Shown piece by piece: positions 38,517-47,257 of a stretch of 64,000 bases of DNA. How positions within the stretch are numbered: the first letter of the stretch is position 1; every line of letters begins with the position of its first letter. A program made the position numbers and the translations under genes. The DNA comes from Deltaproteobacteria bacterium (GTDB taxonomy: Bacteria; Myxococcota_A; UBA796; CAJQPC01), in assembly GCA_016717595.1 (NCBI GenBank), contig JADKFE010000018.1, positions 69,094 through 133,093 of the forward strand, in the 5' to 3' direction. The notes below the pieces were generated by a model. The model saw only the letters and a list, made by a program, of their open reading frames with translations. It was not told the origin of the DNA and ran no database searches.

Positions 38517-39425
38517 ATGTTTCCGGTCCCATCGCGCGCGGGTGCCTTCACCCTCGCGACCGCGCTCCTGAGCGGCGGCTGCACCGAGAATGAGTTCATC
38601 GCCCAGCCCTTTGACAACATCGCCGTGGTCACCGGTGACTTCGACTTCGTGGAGTCTACGCTGCTCCGCCAAGAGATCGCCTATCAACGGTATGAGGGCT
38701 ACATCTGCTGCGCGTCGTATGACCCCACCATCGACCCCGCGGGCATCGCCCAGAAGGCCGAGAGCCTGTTCTTGGCCGAGAACGCTGAAGGCCAGGCGGA
38801 GCTCGACACCTATGACGCCGTGTTCGTGAACTCCGGGGCGCGTGGCCTCGGAGATTATGAGTACAACGGCATCGAAGACGACGACGACTTCGTGAAGGAT
38901 CCGCTGGTCATCGACCGGGTTCGGGCCTTTGTGGAGGACCGAGGCCGCGTGCTCGTCGTCTCCGACTGGGCCTACGACCTCATCGAGGCCGTCTGGCCCG
39001 ACAAGCTGGAGCTCGCTGGCGACGACCTCGCCTATGACGCCGCCCAGCTCGGCGTTGGCGGTCAACGTGTCGCCGCCGAGGTCAAGGGTGAGCTTCTGCG
39101 CAATCGCCTGCAGGCTGGCTCGGCCTCGCTCCTGTACAACTACGGCAACTGGTCCGTGGTGGAAGGCGTGGGCCCGGACGTGACCGTTCACCTCAGCGGC
39201 GACGTCAACTTCCGGCCCGACGGCGGCGACGGCGTGAGCGTCATCCCCGACTCACCGCTGCTCGTCTCCTTCGCCGCGGGGCGTGGCCTCGTCGTCTACT
39301 CGTCGTTCCATTGGGACGCCCAGACCGCGGCGCTCTCCGATGAGATCCTCCTCGCGCTCATCGAGGGCTTAGACCCCGGAAACGCTGCAGACCAAGCAGA
39401 TGAAGAGGTGCCTGATGCGCAGTGA
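38517..39425 (+). CDS. Lipoprotein with a GATase/ThuA-like fold
   Basis: The protein has 302 residues. The signal peptide ends LLSGGCTENEF. The mature part alternates strands and helices: IAVVTGDFDF, DAVFVNSGARGLG, VRAFVEDRGRVLVVSDWAYDLI, then LVSFAAGRGLVVYSSFHWD. This is the pattern of class I glutamine-amidotransferase-like or ThuA-like domains used as binding modules in exported proteins. The catalytic Cys-His-Glu of true amidotransferases is not evident. The residues after the lipid Cys (TENEF) match those of the next gene's product (TENNF). The gene overlaps the next one, whose ATG lies inside its last codons. Confidence 0.65.
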   Translation: MFPVPSRAGAFTLATALLSGGCTENEFIAQPFDNIAVVTGDFDFVESTLLRQEIAYQRYEGYICCASYDPTIDPAGIAQKAESLFLAENAEGQAELDTYDAVFVNSGARGLGDYEYNGIEDDDDFVKDPLVIDRVRAFVEDRGRVLVVSDWAYDLIEAVWPDKLELAGDDLAYDAAQLGVGGQRVAAEVKGELLRNRLQAGSASLLYNYGNWSVVEGVGPDVTVHLSGDVNFRPDGGDGVSVIPDSPLLVSFAAGRGLVVYSSFHWDAQTAALSDEILLALIEGLDPGNAADQADEEVPDAQ

Positions 39426-41043
39426 GTCCCGGGCGCTCGGCCTCGGCGGCGGCCTCATCATGGCCCTGGCCTTAGGCGCCTGCACCGAGAACAACTTCTA
39501 CACCCAGAAACACACCGACGTGTTTCAGCAGGCCCGGCGCAACACCGTCGATGTGCTGCTGGTGGTCGACAACTCCTGCTCTATGGTGGAAGAGCAGAAC
39601 AAGCTCGCCTCCAACTTCCAGGCGTTCATCCAGTTCTTTCAGGGCGTCGATGTCGATTACCAGATCGGCGTGATCACCACAGACAACGAGGCCGAGGAGT
39701 TCTCGGGCCGCCTCGTGGGCGGTGATGACGAGGTCATCCTGCGCAGCGCCGACGGCCTGGTCTTGGAGCGTGTGTCCTGGGATCGTGACTGGGACCTGCC
39801 CGCGGGCGCCTCGTGGAGCCTCGATCCCGACCAGATGACCGTCACCGGCAACGACCGGCGCGACGCTTGGTGCTCGGGCGCGGGTGAGTATGGAGCCGGT
39901 GATCAGGGCACCCCTGGCGCGGCGAACCCGAGCTGCGGCGCGTCTGGGCCTGAAGACAGCGGCGACACCGGCGCCAGCGACAGCGGCGACACCGGGTCAA
40001 CCGAGACCTCTGAAGGTGCGGCTCCGGTCGTCGGTGAGCTGATCATCACCGAGCTCATGGTGGACCCCCTCGCCGTGGCCGATGAGCTCGGGGAGTGGGT
40101 TGAGCTGACGAACGTGTCGGATCACACCCTGGATCTGAGCGGCTGCACGATCAGCGACGACGGTCGCAACGGCGCGTCGATCCCCGCGGGCACCCTGCTC
40201 GCCGCTGGGGAGCGTCTGGTGTTGAGCCGCAGCGACGACGCCGCGACCAACGGCGGCCTCGACGCCTCAATCTCGCTCGCCGACGGCATGACGCTGAACA
40301 ATGACGTGCTCATCCTCAAGCCTGACACTGAAGGCGCCGGGGAGATCTTCTCCGAGATGGTCGCCCAAGGCACCACGGGCACGGGCATCGAGATGGGCCT
40401 GGACTCCGCGCTCTCCGCGCTCTCCGAGCCCTTGTTGTCTACGACGAACGCCGGCTTTGTGCGGACCGAGGCCAACCTCTCGCTGATCATCGTCTCCGAC
40501 GAAGAGGACTCCTCGCAGTACGCCGTGGACCACTATTTCAGCTACTTCGCGGGGCTGAAGGGCGACGCGGCGTTCCGCGATCACAGCCTGTTCAACCTCT
40601 CCGCCGTCGTCGGCAGCGAAGAGCCCGAGTTTGACGGCGACCCGTCCTGCTCCTCGGATGACGGCGTGGCGAGCTACGGCTCCCGCTATGTGGACCTCGC
40701 GCAGCGCACGAACGGCCTCATCGAGTCCATCTGCGACGACGACTTCTCGCCCATCGCCCAGGAGCTCGGCCTGACGCTCTCGGGCCTCGTGGCCGAGTAC
40801 GAGCTCTCCGAGCGCCCCCGGGAGGACACCCTGGAGGTGTCGTTGTACTCCTCGGCGAGCGAAGACGACTTCGAGAAGGAGCTGGTGCGGGACGTCGACT
40901 ACATCTACGTCGTCGAGCGCAACAGCCTGCGGTTTGAGGAGGGCCAGGTGCCCCCCTCCCAATGGTTCATCAAGGTCGAGTATGAGCTGCTGCCCAAGGG
41001 CGCGGTTCAGGAGTCGGACACAGGCGAGGACGGCACCCCATGA
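39415..41043 (+). CDS. vWA lipoprotein with a nested, circularly permuted lamin-tail domain
   Basis: The protein has 542 residues. The lipobox is ALGACTENNF. The vWA fold begins VDVLLVVDNSCSM with the metal site DxSxS at Asp52, Ser54 and Ser56. It breaks off after DYQIGVITTD (about 90) and resumes with EIFSEMVAQGTTGTG (about 310), NAGFVRTEANLSLIIVSDEE and FNLSAVVG. The 210-residue insert holds both halves of a lamin-tail domain in reversed order. The C-terminal half (DDEVILRSADGL to GDQGTPGAANPSC, 104-174) comes first, then a Ser-Gly-Asp-Thr-Gly linker (178-200), then the N-terminal half (GELIITELM to TLNNDVLIL, 207-301). ATG at 39415 follows AGAGG; the 39400 ATG has no site. It overlaps the following gene by four bases. 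Confidence 0.8.
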   Translation: MRSESRALGLGGGLIMALALGACTENNFYTQKHTDVFQQARRNTVDVLLVVDNSCSMVEEQNKLASNFQAFIQFFQGVDVDYQIGVITTDNEAEEFSGRLVGGDDEVILRSADGLVLERVSWDRDWDLPAGASWSLDPDQMTVTGNDRRDAWCSGAGEYGAGDQGTPGAANPSCGASGPEDSGDTGASDSGDTGSTETSEGAAPVVGELIITELMVDPLAVADELGEWVELTNVSDHTLDLSGCTISDDGRNGASIPAGTLLAAGERLVLSRSDDAATNGGLDASISLADGMTLNNDVLILKPDTEGAGEIFSEMVAQGTTGTGIEMGLDSALSALSEPLLSTTNAGFVRTEANLSLIIVSDEEDSSQYAVDHYFSYFAGLKGDAAFRDHSLFNLSAVVGSEEPEFDGDPSCSSDDGVASYGSRYVDLAQRTNGLIESICDDDFSPIAQELGLTLSGLVAEYELSERPREDTLEVSLYSSASEDDFEKELVRDVDYIYVVERNSLRFEEGQVPPSQWFIKVEYELLPKGAVQESDTGEDGTP

Positions 41044-41657
41044 TCGTGTTGCTGCTGTGGAGCCTCGCGGCTTGCCAAGAGGAGCCCGAGTGCTCCGAGA
41101 CCACCCCCTGCGCGTTCGGCGCGGTCTGTGAGGAGGGGGTGTGCATCACGATCCCCTGCTCGACCTCGGCCCAGTGTGGCATGGAGGAGTATTGCGACAA
41201 CCGGAGCTGCGTGGCCGGCTGCGCTGAAGACTCCGACTGTCGCCCCGGCGACGTCTGCAACACCGAGTTCAACACCTGCGAGCCCCGAAGCTGCCGCAGC
41301 ACGGACCTTGACTGCGACTTTAAGGAGTTCTGCGACCAAGGCTCCGGCGAGTGCTACGAGGCCGGCGGCTACTACTGCAAGCCCTGCGACGGCGACGACG
41401 ACTGCGGCGGCAACGAGAACCTCTGCCTCGGCTTCGGCAGCTCAGGCAGCTACTGCGGCGTCACCTGCGAGACCAACGACGACTGCCCGGCGTCCTTCGA
41501 CTGCCTGCCCATCGGCGACATCAGCGGCAACATCGTCTCTTACCAGTGCCTCACCTACTGCTGGCTCTACGATGAGGACGGCGAGGGCGGCGCGCCCCCG
41601 GTGGGCCTCCCGATGCCCGAGCCTGAGCCGGTCTGTGACGTGACGGAGCGCGCATGA
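41040..41657 (+). CDS. Cysteine-rich lipoprotein with EGF/Dickkopf-like repeats
   Basis: The protein has 205 residues. The signal peptide is very short: MIVLLLWSLAACQEE, lipobox LAAC. About 24 cysteines are spaced as C-x5-C-x5-C-type units (CGMEEYCDNRSC, CRPGDVCNTEFNTC, CGGNENLC), the layout of disulphide-rich Dickkopf-like or EGF-like repeats seen in exported myxobacterial proteins. No catalytic motif is visible, and a structural or binding role is inferred. ATG at 41040 lies in the stop of the preceding gene (four-base overlap), and its own stop overlaps the next ATG by four bases. Confidence 0.72.
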   Translation: MIVLLLWSLAACQEEPECSETTPCAFGAVCEEGVCITIPCSTSAQCGMEEYCDNRSCVAGCAEDSDCRPGDVCNTEFNTCEPRSCRSTDLDCDFKEFCDQGSGECYEAGGYYCKPCDGDDDCGGNENLCLGFGSSGSYCGVTCETNDDCPASFDCLPIGDISGNIVSYQCLTYCWLYDEDGEGGAPPVGLPMPEPEPVCDVTERA

Positions 41658-44407
41658 CGCCGCGGCTCCAAGGCCTCCTGCTTCTCGCCGGGCTCCTCAG
41701 CCTCGCGGCCTGCAAAGGTGGGGATGACGGCGACACGGGCGAGGTGAACCTCGGCCCGGCGCTCACCCACACGCCGCCAGAGTCCCTCACCCAAGGCGAG
41801 CCGCTCCGCTTGAGCGTCGTCGCCGAGGACGCCGATGGTGTGGCGTCGGTGTCGGTCGTCTACCGCGTGCAAGGCGAAGACTATTGGTCCAACGCCGATC
41901 TTGTCGAGGCCGATGGCGAGTGGTCCGTCGAGATCGCCGCCGATGAGGCCACGCCCCCGGCGGTCGAGTACTACTTCAAGGCCACCGATCAGGCCGCGCT
42001 GAGCTTCGTCTCGTACCTGCCCGCCGACCTGAGCGTCGAGGGTCCGTTCACCGTCTCGGTGCTCGCCACCAGCCTGGGCCTGCCGTTCTTCGAAGACTTT
42101 GAGGTGGAGACCGGCGAGAACTTCTTGTCGGACCTTGGCTGGGGCAGCGACGCCCAAGGTTTCCCGGGCTACGTCTGGGGCCTCTCCGGCACCCGCGCCT
42201 ACTCCGGCGAGGTCAGCGCGTACCACGCCCGCGGCGTCGAAGACATCTCGGCGATGGAGGACTGGCTCATCTCCCCGGCGCTCGACCTGTCCGGCCAAGA
42301 CCGTGTGCAGGTGACCTGGCGGGAGTACGGGGCCTACGTCGAGGGCGCGAGCCACAAGCTCTACGCCTCCGTCGGCTCCCGCGACCCCAAAGACGGCGAC
42401 TACGTGCTCCTCGCCGAGCTCGCCGCCCCCGTTGAGGACGAGTGGTCCCGCGCGCCCCTCGTCGAGGTGAGCGAGCTCGCCGGTGAGCGGGTGGTCTACT
42501 TGGCCTGGGTGTACGAAGGCAGCGAGGCCGATGACTGGTACATCGACGATGTGCTCGTGCGGCCCCTGACCATCGATCTGACGAGCGAGCTGTCTTGGGC
42601 CCCCAACCCGGCGCACCCCGGCGAGACGACGACCCTCAGCCTCACGCTGCTGAACCTCGCGGACGCCAGCGCGGAGTCGCTGACGGTCACCGCGAGCTTG
42701 CCCGAGGGCGGCGGCGTGTTCACCGCGGACACCGTCACCTTGGGCGACGGCATCGCCGCGTACGGCTCGGCCATCGCGGATCTTGAGCTGCAGATCGACG
42801 CCGCGTGGCCCGACAACAGCCCCATGCCCGTCACCTTCACCGTGAGCGACGGCCTCGACTCCTGGAGCTTTGACGAGACCTTCATCGTGGGCTCGCCCAC
42901 CACGGGCTCGTTGAGCGTCGCGCTCAGCGGCGAGGGCCTCGTGCAGGTGTCCTTCGGCGTCGGCGACCCCGACGCGCCCACCTGGGAACAAGACGTCTAC
43001 AGCGCCTTGGCGCCCGTCGGCGCGCTCAGCGTCGAGGTCGATCTCACCGAGCAGCACGCGCTCCTGCCGCCCTCGGCGGGCCCCCTTCGTTGGTTCGCGC
43101 GCATCGACAGCGCCGCGACGGGCCGCGTCACCGACCTGAGCTTCTCGACGGGGGATGAGGTGTGGTCGGCCTCGGTCAAGCCCACCTTGATCCTCGACGG
43201 CGAGACCTTGGTGTATGTGCCCGAGCCCCCAGCGCCGACGCTGAGCGGCGCTCGCGCCAGCGTCACGTCGCTGAGCCCCGGCGTGGAGGACGTCGCGCTC
43301 AGCTTCAACCTGCGCAACAACGGCGGCGACTTCGCGGGGCCGGTCTCGATCTCGTTGTCCAGCGCCGACGCCGACGTGGTGATCACCGACGGCGCGGCCC
43401 TGGCGGCCGACGCGGCGGACCTTGAGCCCGGCGAGCAGCTCGCCTACGCCGACGTGTTCCGGTTCAACGTCAGCGCCGATCACGTCAGCTCTCTGCCCAT
43501 CACCGTCAACGTCGACGTCACCGACGGCCTGGAGTCCTGGTCGCTGCCCGTCGAGCTGACGGTGCCTTGGCCGGTGCTCAAGGTGACGTCGGTGGTCATC
43601 GACGACCGCATCGGCGGCGACAACGACGGCCTGTTGGAGCCTGGCGAGACGGCGGATCTGGAGCTTGAGCTCACGAACGTCGGCGATCTCGACACCTTCG
43701 GCGTGGTCGAGGGCGCGCTCACCGTCGCGGCTAGCTCCGTCGTCGCCGCCACTCCCCAGACCGCCCTTGAGACCGTCGGCTCGCTGACCGTCAACCGCAC
43801 CCGCTCCGCCGACTTCAACCTGAGCGTCGACGCCGGCGCCTCGTTGGGCGAGGCCCTGGACCTGGTGCTCACCTTCAACGACGGCACGGCGACTTACCTC
43901 GCCGACCTGCAGCTCATCATGGGCGAGCCCCCGTGGCTCTCGGTGACGCCGATCGACGACAACGCCGGCGACCACTACGACTCCACCTTCGACCTGCTCA
44001 ACGTGCAGTACCGCTCCGACGGCAGCACCTTGGAGCTCAAGTTCATCTCCTACACGGAGTTTGACACCTCCAAGGCCTTCGTGGAGATGTGGGCCGTGCC
44101 CACGGCGGCGGACTACACCTACTACCGCCTCGTCTACCAGTCGGGCTCGGCGAAGCTCCAGGGCTACGCCTCCGGGGCGGGCTTCGTGACCTTGCTCGCG
44201 CCCACGGCCACCTTCCCCGACGCCAACACCCTCATCCTGAGCTGGCCCTTGGCGGACATGGGCCTGCTGACGACGAGCTTCAAGGCGGGCTTTGGCGCGG
44301 GCTGGTGCGGCAGCGAGACGGGCTCGTACTGCGACCACTTCCCCGATGGCTGGGGCTACTACTACTCGAGCTACAGCTCGTCGAGGTTCTTCACGCTGTC
44401 ATGGTGA
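41654..44407 (+). CDS. Large multidomain lipoprotein with a choice-of-anchor-like domain
   Basis: The protein has 917 residues. The lipobox is LSLAACKGGDD. Residues about 35-130 form an Ig-like unit ending in AVEYYFKATD. About 140-300 match a cleaved-adhesin / choice-of-anchor J-type jelly roll: LPFFEDFEVETGENFLSD, DWLISPALDLSG, then DDWYIDDVLV. Three further beta-sandwich repeats fill 300-780 (LSWAPNPAHPGETTTLSLTL, LLEPGETADLELELTNVGD), typical of CARDB-like modules. The last 150 residues form another beta domain ending RFFTLSW. A cell-surface scaffold or adhesin is inferred. It overlaps both neighbours by a few bases. Confidence 0.75.
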   Translation: MTPRLQGLLLLAGLLSLAACKGGDDGDTGEVNLGPALTHTPPESLTQGEPLRLSVVAEDADGVASVSVVYRVQGEDYWSNADLVEADGEWSVEIAADEATPPAVEYYFKATDQAALSFVSYLPADLSVEGPFTVSVLATSLGLPFFEDFEVETGENFLSDLGWGSDAQGFPGYVWGLSGTRAYSGEVSAYHARGVEDISAMEDWLISPALDLSGQDRVQVTWREYGAYVEGASHKLYASVGSRDPKDGDYVLLAELAAPVEDEWSRAPLVEVSELAGERVVYLAWVYEGSEADDWYIDDVLVRPLTIDLTSELSWAPNPAHPGETTTLSLTLLNLADASAESLTVTASLPEGGGVFTADTVTLGDGIAAYGSAIADLELQIDAAWPDNSPMPVTFTVSDGLDSWSFDETFIVGSPTTGSLSVALSGEGLVQVSFGVGDPDAPTWEQDVYSALAPVGALSVEVDLTEQHALLPPSAGPLRWFARIDSAATGRVTDLSFSTGDEVWSASVKPTLILDGETLVYVPEPPAPTLSGARASVTSLSPGVEDVALSFNLRNNGGDFAGPVSISLSSADADVVITDGAALAADAADLEPGEQLAYADVFRFNVSADHVSSLPITVNVDVTDGLESWSLPVELTVPWPVLKVTSVVIDDRIGGDNDGLLEPGETADLELELTNVGDLDTFGVVEGALTVAASSVVAATPQTALETVGSLTVNRTRSADFNLSVDAGASLGEALDLVLTFNDGTATYLADLQLIMGEPPWLSVTPIDDNAGDHYDSTFDLLNVQYRSDGSTLELKFISYTEFDTSKAFVEMWAVPTAADYTYYRLVYQSGSAKLQGYASGAGFVTLLAPTATFPDANTLILSWPLADMGLLTTSFKAGFGAGWCGSETGSYCDHFPDGWGYYYSSYSSSRFFTLSW

Positions 44408-45600
44408 GCCGACCAACGGTGGTGTTCTCCCTGGTCGCCGCCATGATGAGCGGTTGTAACTCCTTCGGCCTGCAGGATCTGGACAGCTCCTCGGTCGAGT
44501 CTGGCGGCGGCACGGGCTTAGACCCTTGCGCCGGCCAGCCGGTGTGTATTGAGGCCCTCGACCCGAGCTGGGGCCCCGTCGCTGGCGGCACCACCGTCGA
44601 GCTGCGAGGCCGCGGCTTCGCCGACGGCGCGGTGGTGAGCTTCGGCTCGGCGGCCCTAGACACCACGGTGCTCGACGACGACCTCGCCTTGATCACCACG
44701 CCCCAGGTCAACTCCGAGGCCTCCGTAGACGTGACGATCACCGCAAATGGCGCCTCGTTCACGCTCTTTGACGGCTTCACCTACGCCGACGCCGACCCGG
44801 GTGACAGCGGCGGCGGGGGAGGGGACGACACCGATGACGTGGGCCCCACAGGCCTCGTCGGTGGTCTCGTCGAGCTCAGCTACTTCGCCGTGGGCTGCCC
44901 GAGCTGCTTCGGGGTGACGGACCCCCTCGACTACTCCGTGGCGGTGGCGCTGCACACCCCGGTGAACGGCTCGTGGAGCGACGGCCTGCCCGCCCGAGGG
45001 AGCTGCGCCCGCGACCCGGCGACCACGAGCCTCAGCTCCAGCTTCATCGACGTCGGCTCGCGCCTGTTCTTGAGCGCCGGGAGCCGCACGATCACGCTCA
45101 ACGGGAGCGGCGGGGTGTACAGCGCCGCGGGCCTTGAGCAGGCGGACTACGTCAAGAACACCGCCTGGGATCTCTCGGCGACCGACGGCGGGAGCTGGGG
45201 CCCCTTTGAGGTGGCGGACGTGCTCGAGACCGCCGAGGGCTTCACGGATCTGCAGCCCATCGCCATCGCTGAGGACGGCGCGAAGGCGTTCACCGCCAAG
45301 ATCCGCTCGACGAGCGCGAGCTTCTCTTGGGCGCCGAGCGGCGTGACCGAGAGCTTCATCTTGCGCCTCGACGTCTACACCCCCAACGGGTCGGCGTTTG
45401 TAGGCTCCATCGTCTGCCACAGCGCCGACAGCGGCGGGCTGACCGTGCCCTCTTCAGCCTTCTCTGGGCTGCCGCCCGGGGGCCTCGTCGCCGTGTGGAT
45501 GTACCGTTACCAGACCGGCGAGTCGGTGTTGCCGACGAACGGCGCCACCTTGGAGTCGGCGGCGAGCATCGGGCTCTTGGGCACCGCGGTTCTGCAGTAG
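44401..45600 (+). CDS. Lipoprotein with an IPT/TIG domain, last gene of the lipoprotein operon
   Basis: The protein has 399 residues. The signal peptide ends AAMMSGCNS (lipobox MSGC). Residues about 45-125 form an IPT/TIG domain: LDPSWGPVAGGTTVELRGRG followed by ANGASFTLFDGFTY. A Gly/Asp linker (DSGGGGGDDTDD) leads to a 250-residue C-terminal domain rich in Ser, Thr and Tyr, with no known family. The last 100 residues of this domain loosely resemble the C-terminal part of the operon's first protein. Start ATG at 44401 overlaps the previous gene by seven bases; GTG at 44404 is an alternative. Confidence 0.7.
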   Translation: MVSRPTVVFSLVAAMMSGCNSFGLQDLDSSSVESGGGTGLDPCAGQPVCIEALDPSWGPVAGGTTVELRGRGFADGAVVSFGSAALDTTVLDDDLALITTPQVNSEASVDVTITANGASFTLFDGFTYADADPGDSGGGGGDDTDDVGPTGLVGGLVELSYFAVGCPSCFGVTDPLDYSVAVALHTPVNGSWSDGLPARGSCARDPATTSLSSSFIDVGSRLFLSAGSRTITLNGSGGVYSAAGLEQADYVKNTAWDLSATDGGSWGPFEVADVLETAEGFTDLQPIAIAEDGAKAFTAKIRSTSASFSWAPSGVTESFILRLDVYTPNGSAFVGSIVCHSADSGGLTVPSSAFSGLPPGGLVAVWMYRYQTGESVLPTNGATLESAASIGLLGTAVLQ

Positions 45601-45631
45601 CGCCCGCGCCGTGCTCTTCGCCGATGAGGCC

Positions 45632-46648
45632 CTACTTCGTGGCCTCGTCGTTGGGCACAGCGCGCACCTCGAGGATGTCGATCTCGGCCTCGGCGAAGCC
45701 CTTCACCTTCATCTCGATCTCGACGCCTTCGGACCAGCGGAGGTTGAGCTCTTCGTCCTCTTTGGCGAGCTCTTGGAAGAGCTGCGAGGTCATCAGCCGC
45801 TTGGGGGCCTTCTTGTCGTTGTCGGGCGGGGCCAAGGTGCCCACCATGACGGCCTCGTGCCGGGGGACGACCCCCTCGATGGGGATCTCGACGGTGTCCA
45901 GCACCTTGTCGTTCTTGTCCTTGATCGTGGCCTTGAGGATCACGTCGGTCATCACGAACTTGGACTTGTTCTGGAGCAAGAACTGGAAGACCGTGAGGTT
46001 CGACTTGCGCTGATCGAGCTGGAGCCAGGACGAGTTCTCGACGAAGACGTAGCGGTCGGGGTTGTAGAGGGGGTCGAAGTCCTCACGCGCCTCTTTGCCG
46101 CCGAACAGGTAGCCCGGGATGACGTGGTCGTTCTTGACGTAGCCGTCGAGGCCGTCGGCGGACTTGATGTGGTACCAGACCCCACGTTTGCCGAGCATGT
46201 CGATGGTGGAGTCTTTGGGGACCGTGCCCACGGGCGAGCCGTCGGGCTTGGAGAGCACCGGCGCGTCGGGGAAGGTGACGAGGAGCTGGGTCATGGCCAG
46301 GCCGCCGTCGCCCAAGAGGTCAAGCTGATCGTGGGTGGGGATCTGCTTGTAGAAGTCGTAGCCGACGTACGCGGCGCCTAAGGTGATGAGCCCGAAGAGG
46401 ATCATCAGCGGCGTTCGCAGCGCGGACGGCGCGGCGGGGGCGTCGACGTCATCGAGCATGGAGGAGCGGCTTGACGTGAAGCTGCCTTTGAGATCGGGGA
46501 TCTCTGAGGCGTAGAGCCAGTCGGCCGCGCCGGGCGGTTGAATCATGTCGGTCGCCGCGAGCTTTCCAGACTTCGCGAGCGACTTGAGCTCGTCGAGATC
46601 TTTCGCGGCGAACTGACGATCCCCTTGGGAGACCAGCCATCGGCTCAT
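45632..46648 (-). CDS. Membrane protein with N-terminal GYF_2 domain and SH3-like region
   Basis: The protein has 338 residues. Residues 1-55 (WLVSQGDRQFAAKDLDELKS, later ATDMIQPPGAADWLYASEIP) match the GYF_2 (DUF4339) domain, a presumed protein-protein adapter. One membrane helix follows at about 80-100 (LMILFGLITLGAAYVGYDFY). A beta-rich segment with VLSKPDGSPVGTVPKDSTID and WYHIKSADGLDGYVKNDHV looks like an SH3-type (bacterial SH3_3-like) domain outside. The rest, about 150 residues, is of unknown fold. ATG is preceded by GGAGAGGAG, a very strong ribosome site. Confidence 0.8.
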   Translation of the reverse strand: MSRWLVSQGDRQFAAKDLDELKSLAKSGKLAATDMIQPPGAADWLYASEIPDLKGSFTSSRSSMLDDVDAPAAPSALRTPLMILFGLITLGAAYVGYDFYKQIPTHDQLDLLGDGGLAMTQLLVTFPDAPVLSKPDGSPVGTVPKDSTIDMLGKRGVWYHIKSADGLDGYVKNDHVIPGYLFGGKEAREDFDPLYNPDRYVFVENSSWLQLDQRKSNLTVFQFLLQNKSKFVMTDVILKATIKDKNDKVLDTVEIPIEGVVPRHEAVMVGTLAPPDNDKKAPKRLMTSQLFQELAKEDEELNLRWSEGVEIEMKVKGFAEAEIDILEVRAVPNDEATK

Positions 46649-46779
46649 GAGACGCTCCTCTCCTGAGTGCTAAGAGCGTGCATTTAGCGCGGCGCGCGGT
46701 TGGGTCAAGCAAATCGCTTGAGGGGCCTCGCCCCGTTGACCCAGAGTTCACCAGCGGGTAAGGGGAGACCGAGGAAAAA

Positions 46780-47223
46780 ATGCCCTTCCAGCGCCTGCGC
46801 TTGCTGATCGCTTATGACAACGCTCGCGGCCTCTGCGGGGCGGTCGTGCCTCGGATGCGCGCCCTGTTGGAGCATCGCGCCTTCGAGGTCGAGCTTCTCG
46901 AGATCGGCGACGCCCCCGTGGCCGTAGACCTCACCGAGTACAGCGGCCTCGTCTTGGGCACCCCGGCCTTGGGGCTCGGCGTCCGAGGGGTCGGCCCGTC
47001 CGAGCGGGTCAAGGCCTTCGTCGCCGCCCAAGGAGGCCTCGAAGAGGTCAAGGTCGCGGTGTTCTGCGTGTATGAGCTGCGCCCGGGCTACACCCTACGC
47101 AACACCCGGCAGCTCGTCCTGGACGCGGGGGGCCAGGCCATCTGCGCCCAGCCTTACTGGCGCCTGCGCCCCGAGCACGACGAGCACGTCCTGCCCGCGG
47201 AGTGTATGGTGCGCGTGCGCTGA
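46780..47223 (+). CDS. Small flavodoxin-like protein
   Basis: The protein has 147 residues. LLIAYDNARGLCGAVVPRMR is placed like the phosphate-binding loop strand 1 of flavodoxins (TxTGxTxxxA), but the Thr/Gly-rich loop is replaced by DNARGLCG, so FMN binding is doubtful. YSGLVLGTPALGLG and KVAVFCVYELRPGYTLRNT follow the order of strands 3 and 4. A single domain, cytoplasmic. GAGG lies about nine bases before ATG. Divergent from the GYF_2 gene and followed 34 bases later by a small lipoprotein. Confidence 0.6.
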   Translation: MPFQRLRLLIAYDNARGLCGAVVPRMRALLEHRAFEVELLEIGDAPVAVDLTEYSGLVLGTPALGLGVRGVGPSERVKAFVAAQGGLEEVKVAVFCVYELRPGYTLRNTRQLVLDAGGQAICAQPYWRLRPEHDEHVLPAECMVRVR

Positions 47224-47257
47224 GCTTCACCGCCGGATCTGGAGTATACTTCTGCGG

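Noticed and set aside
41567..44338. A 923-codon minus-strand open frame opposite the large lipoprotein
   Set aside because: It mirrors the third-position GC bias of the sense gene; no signal, domain or ribosome site is seen.
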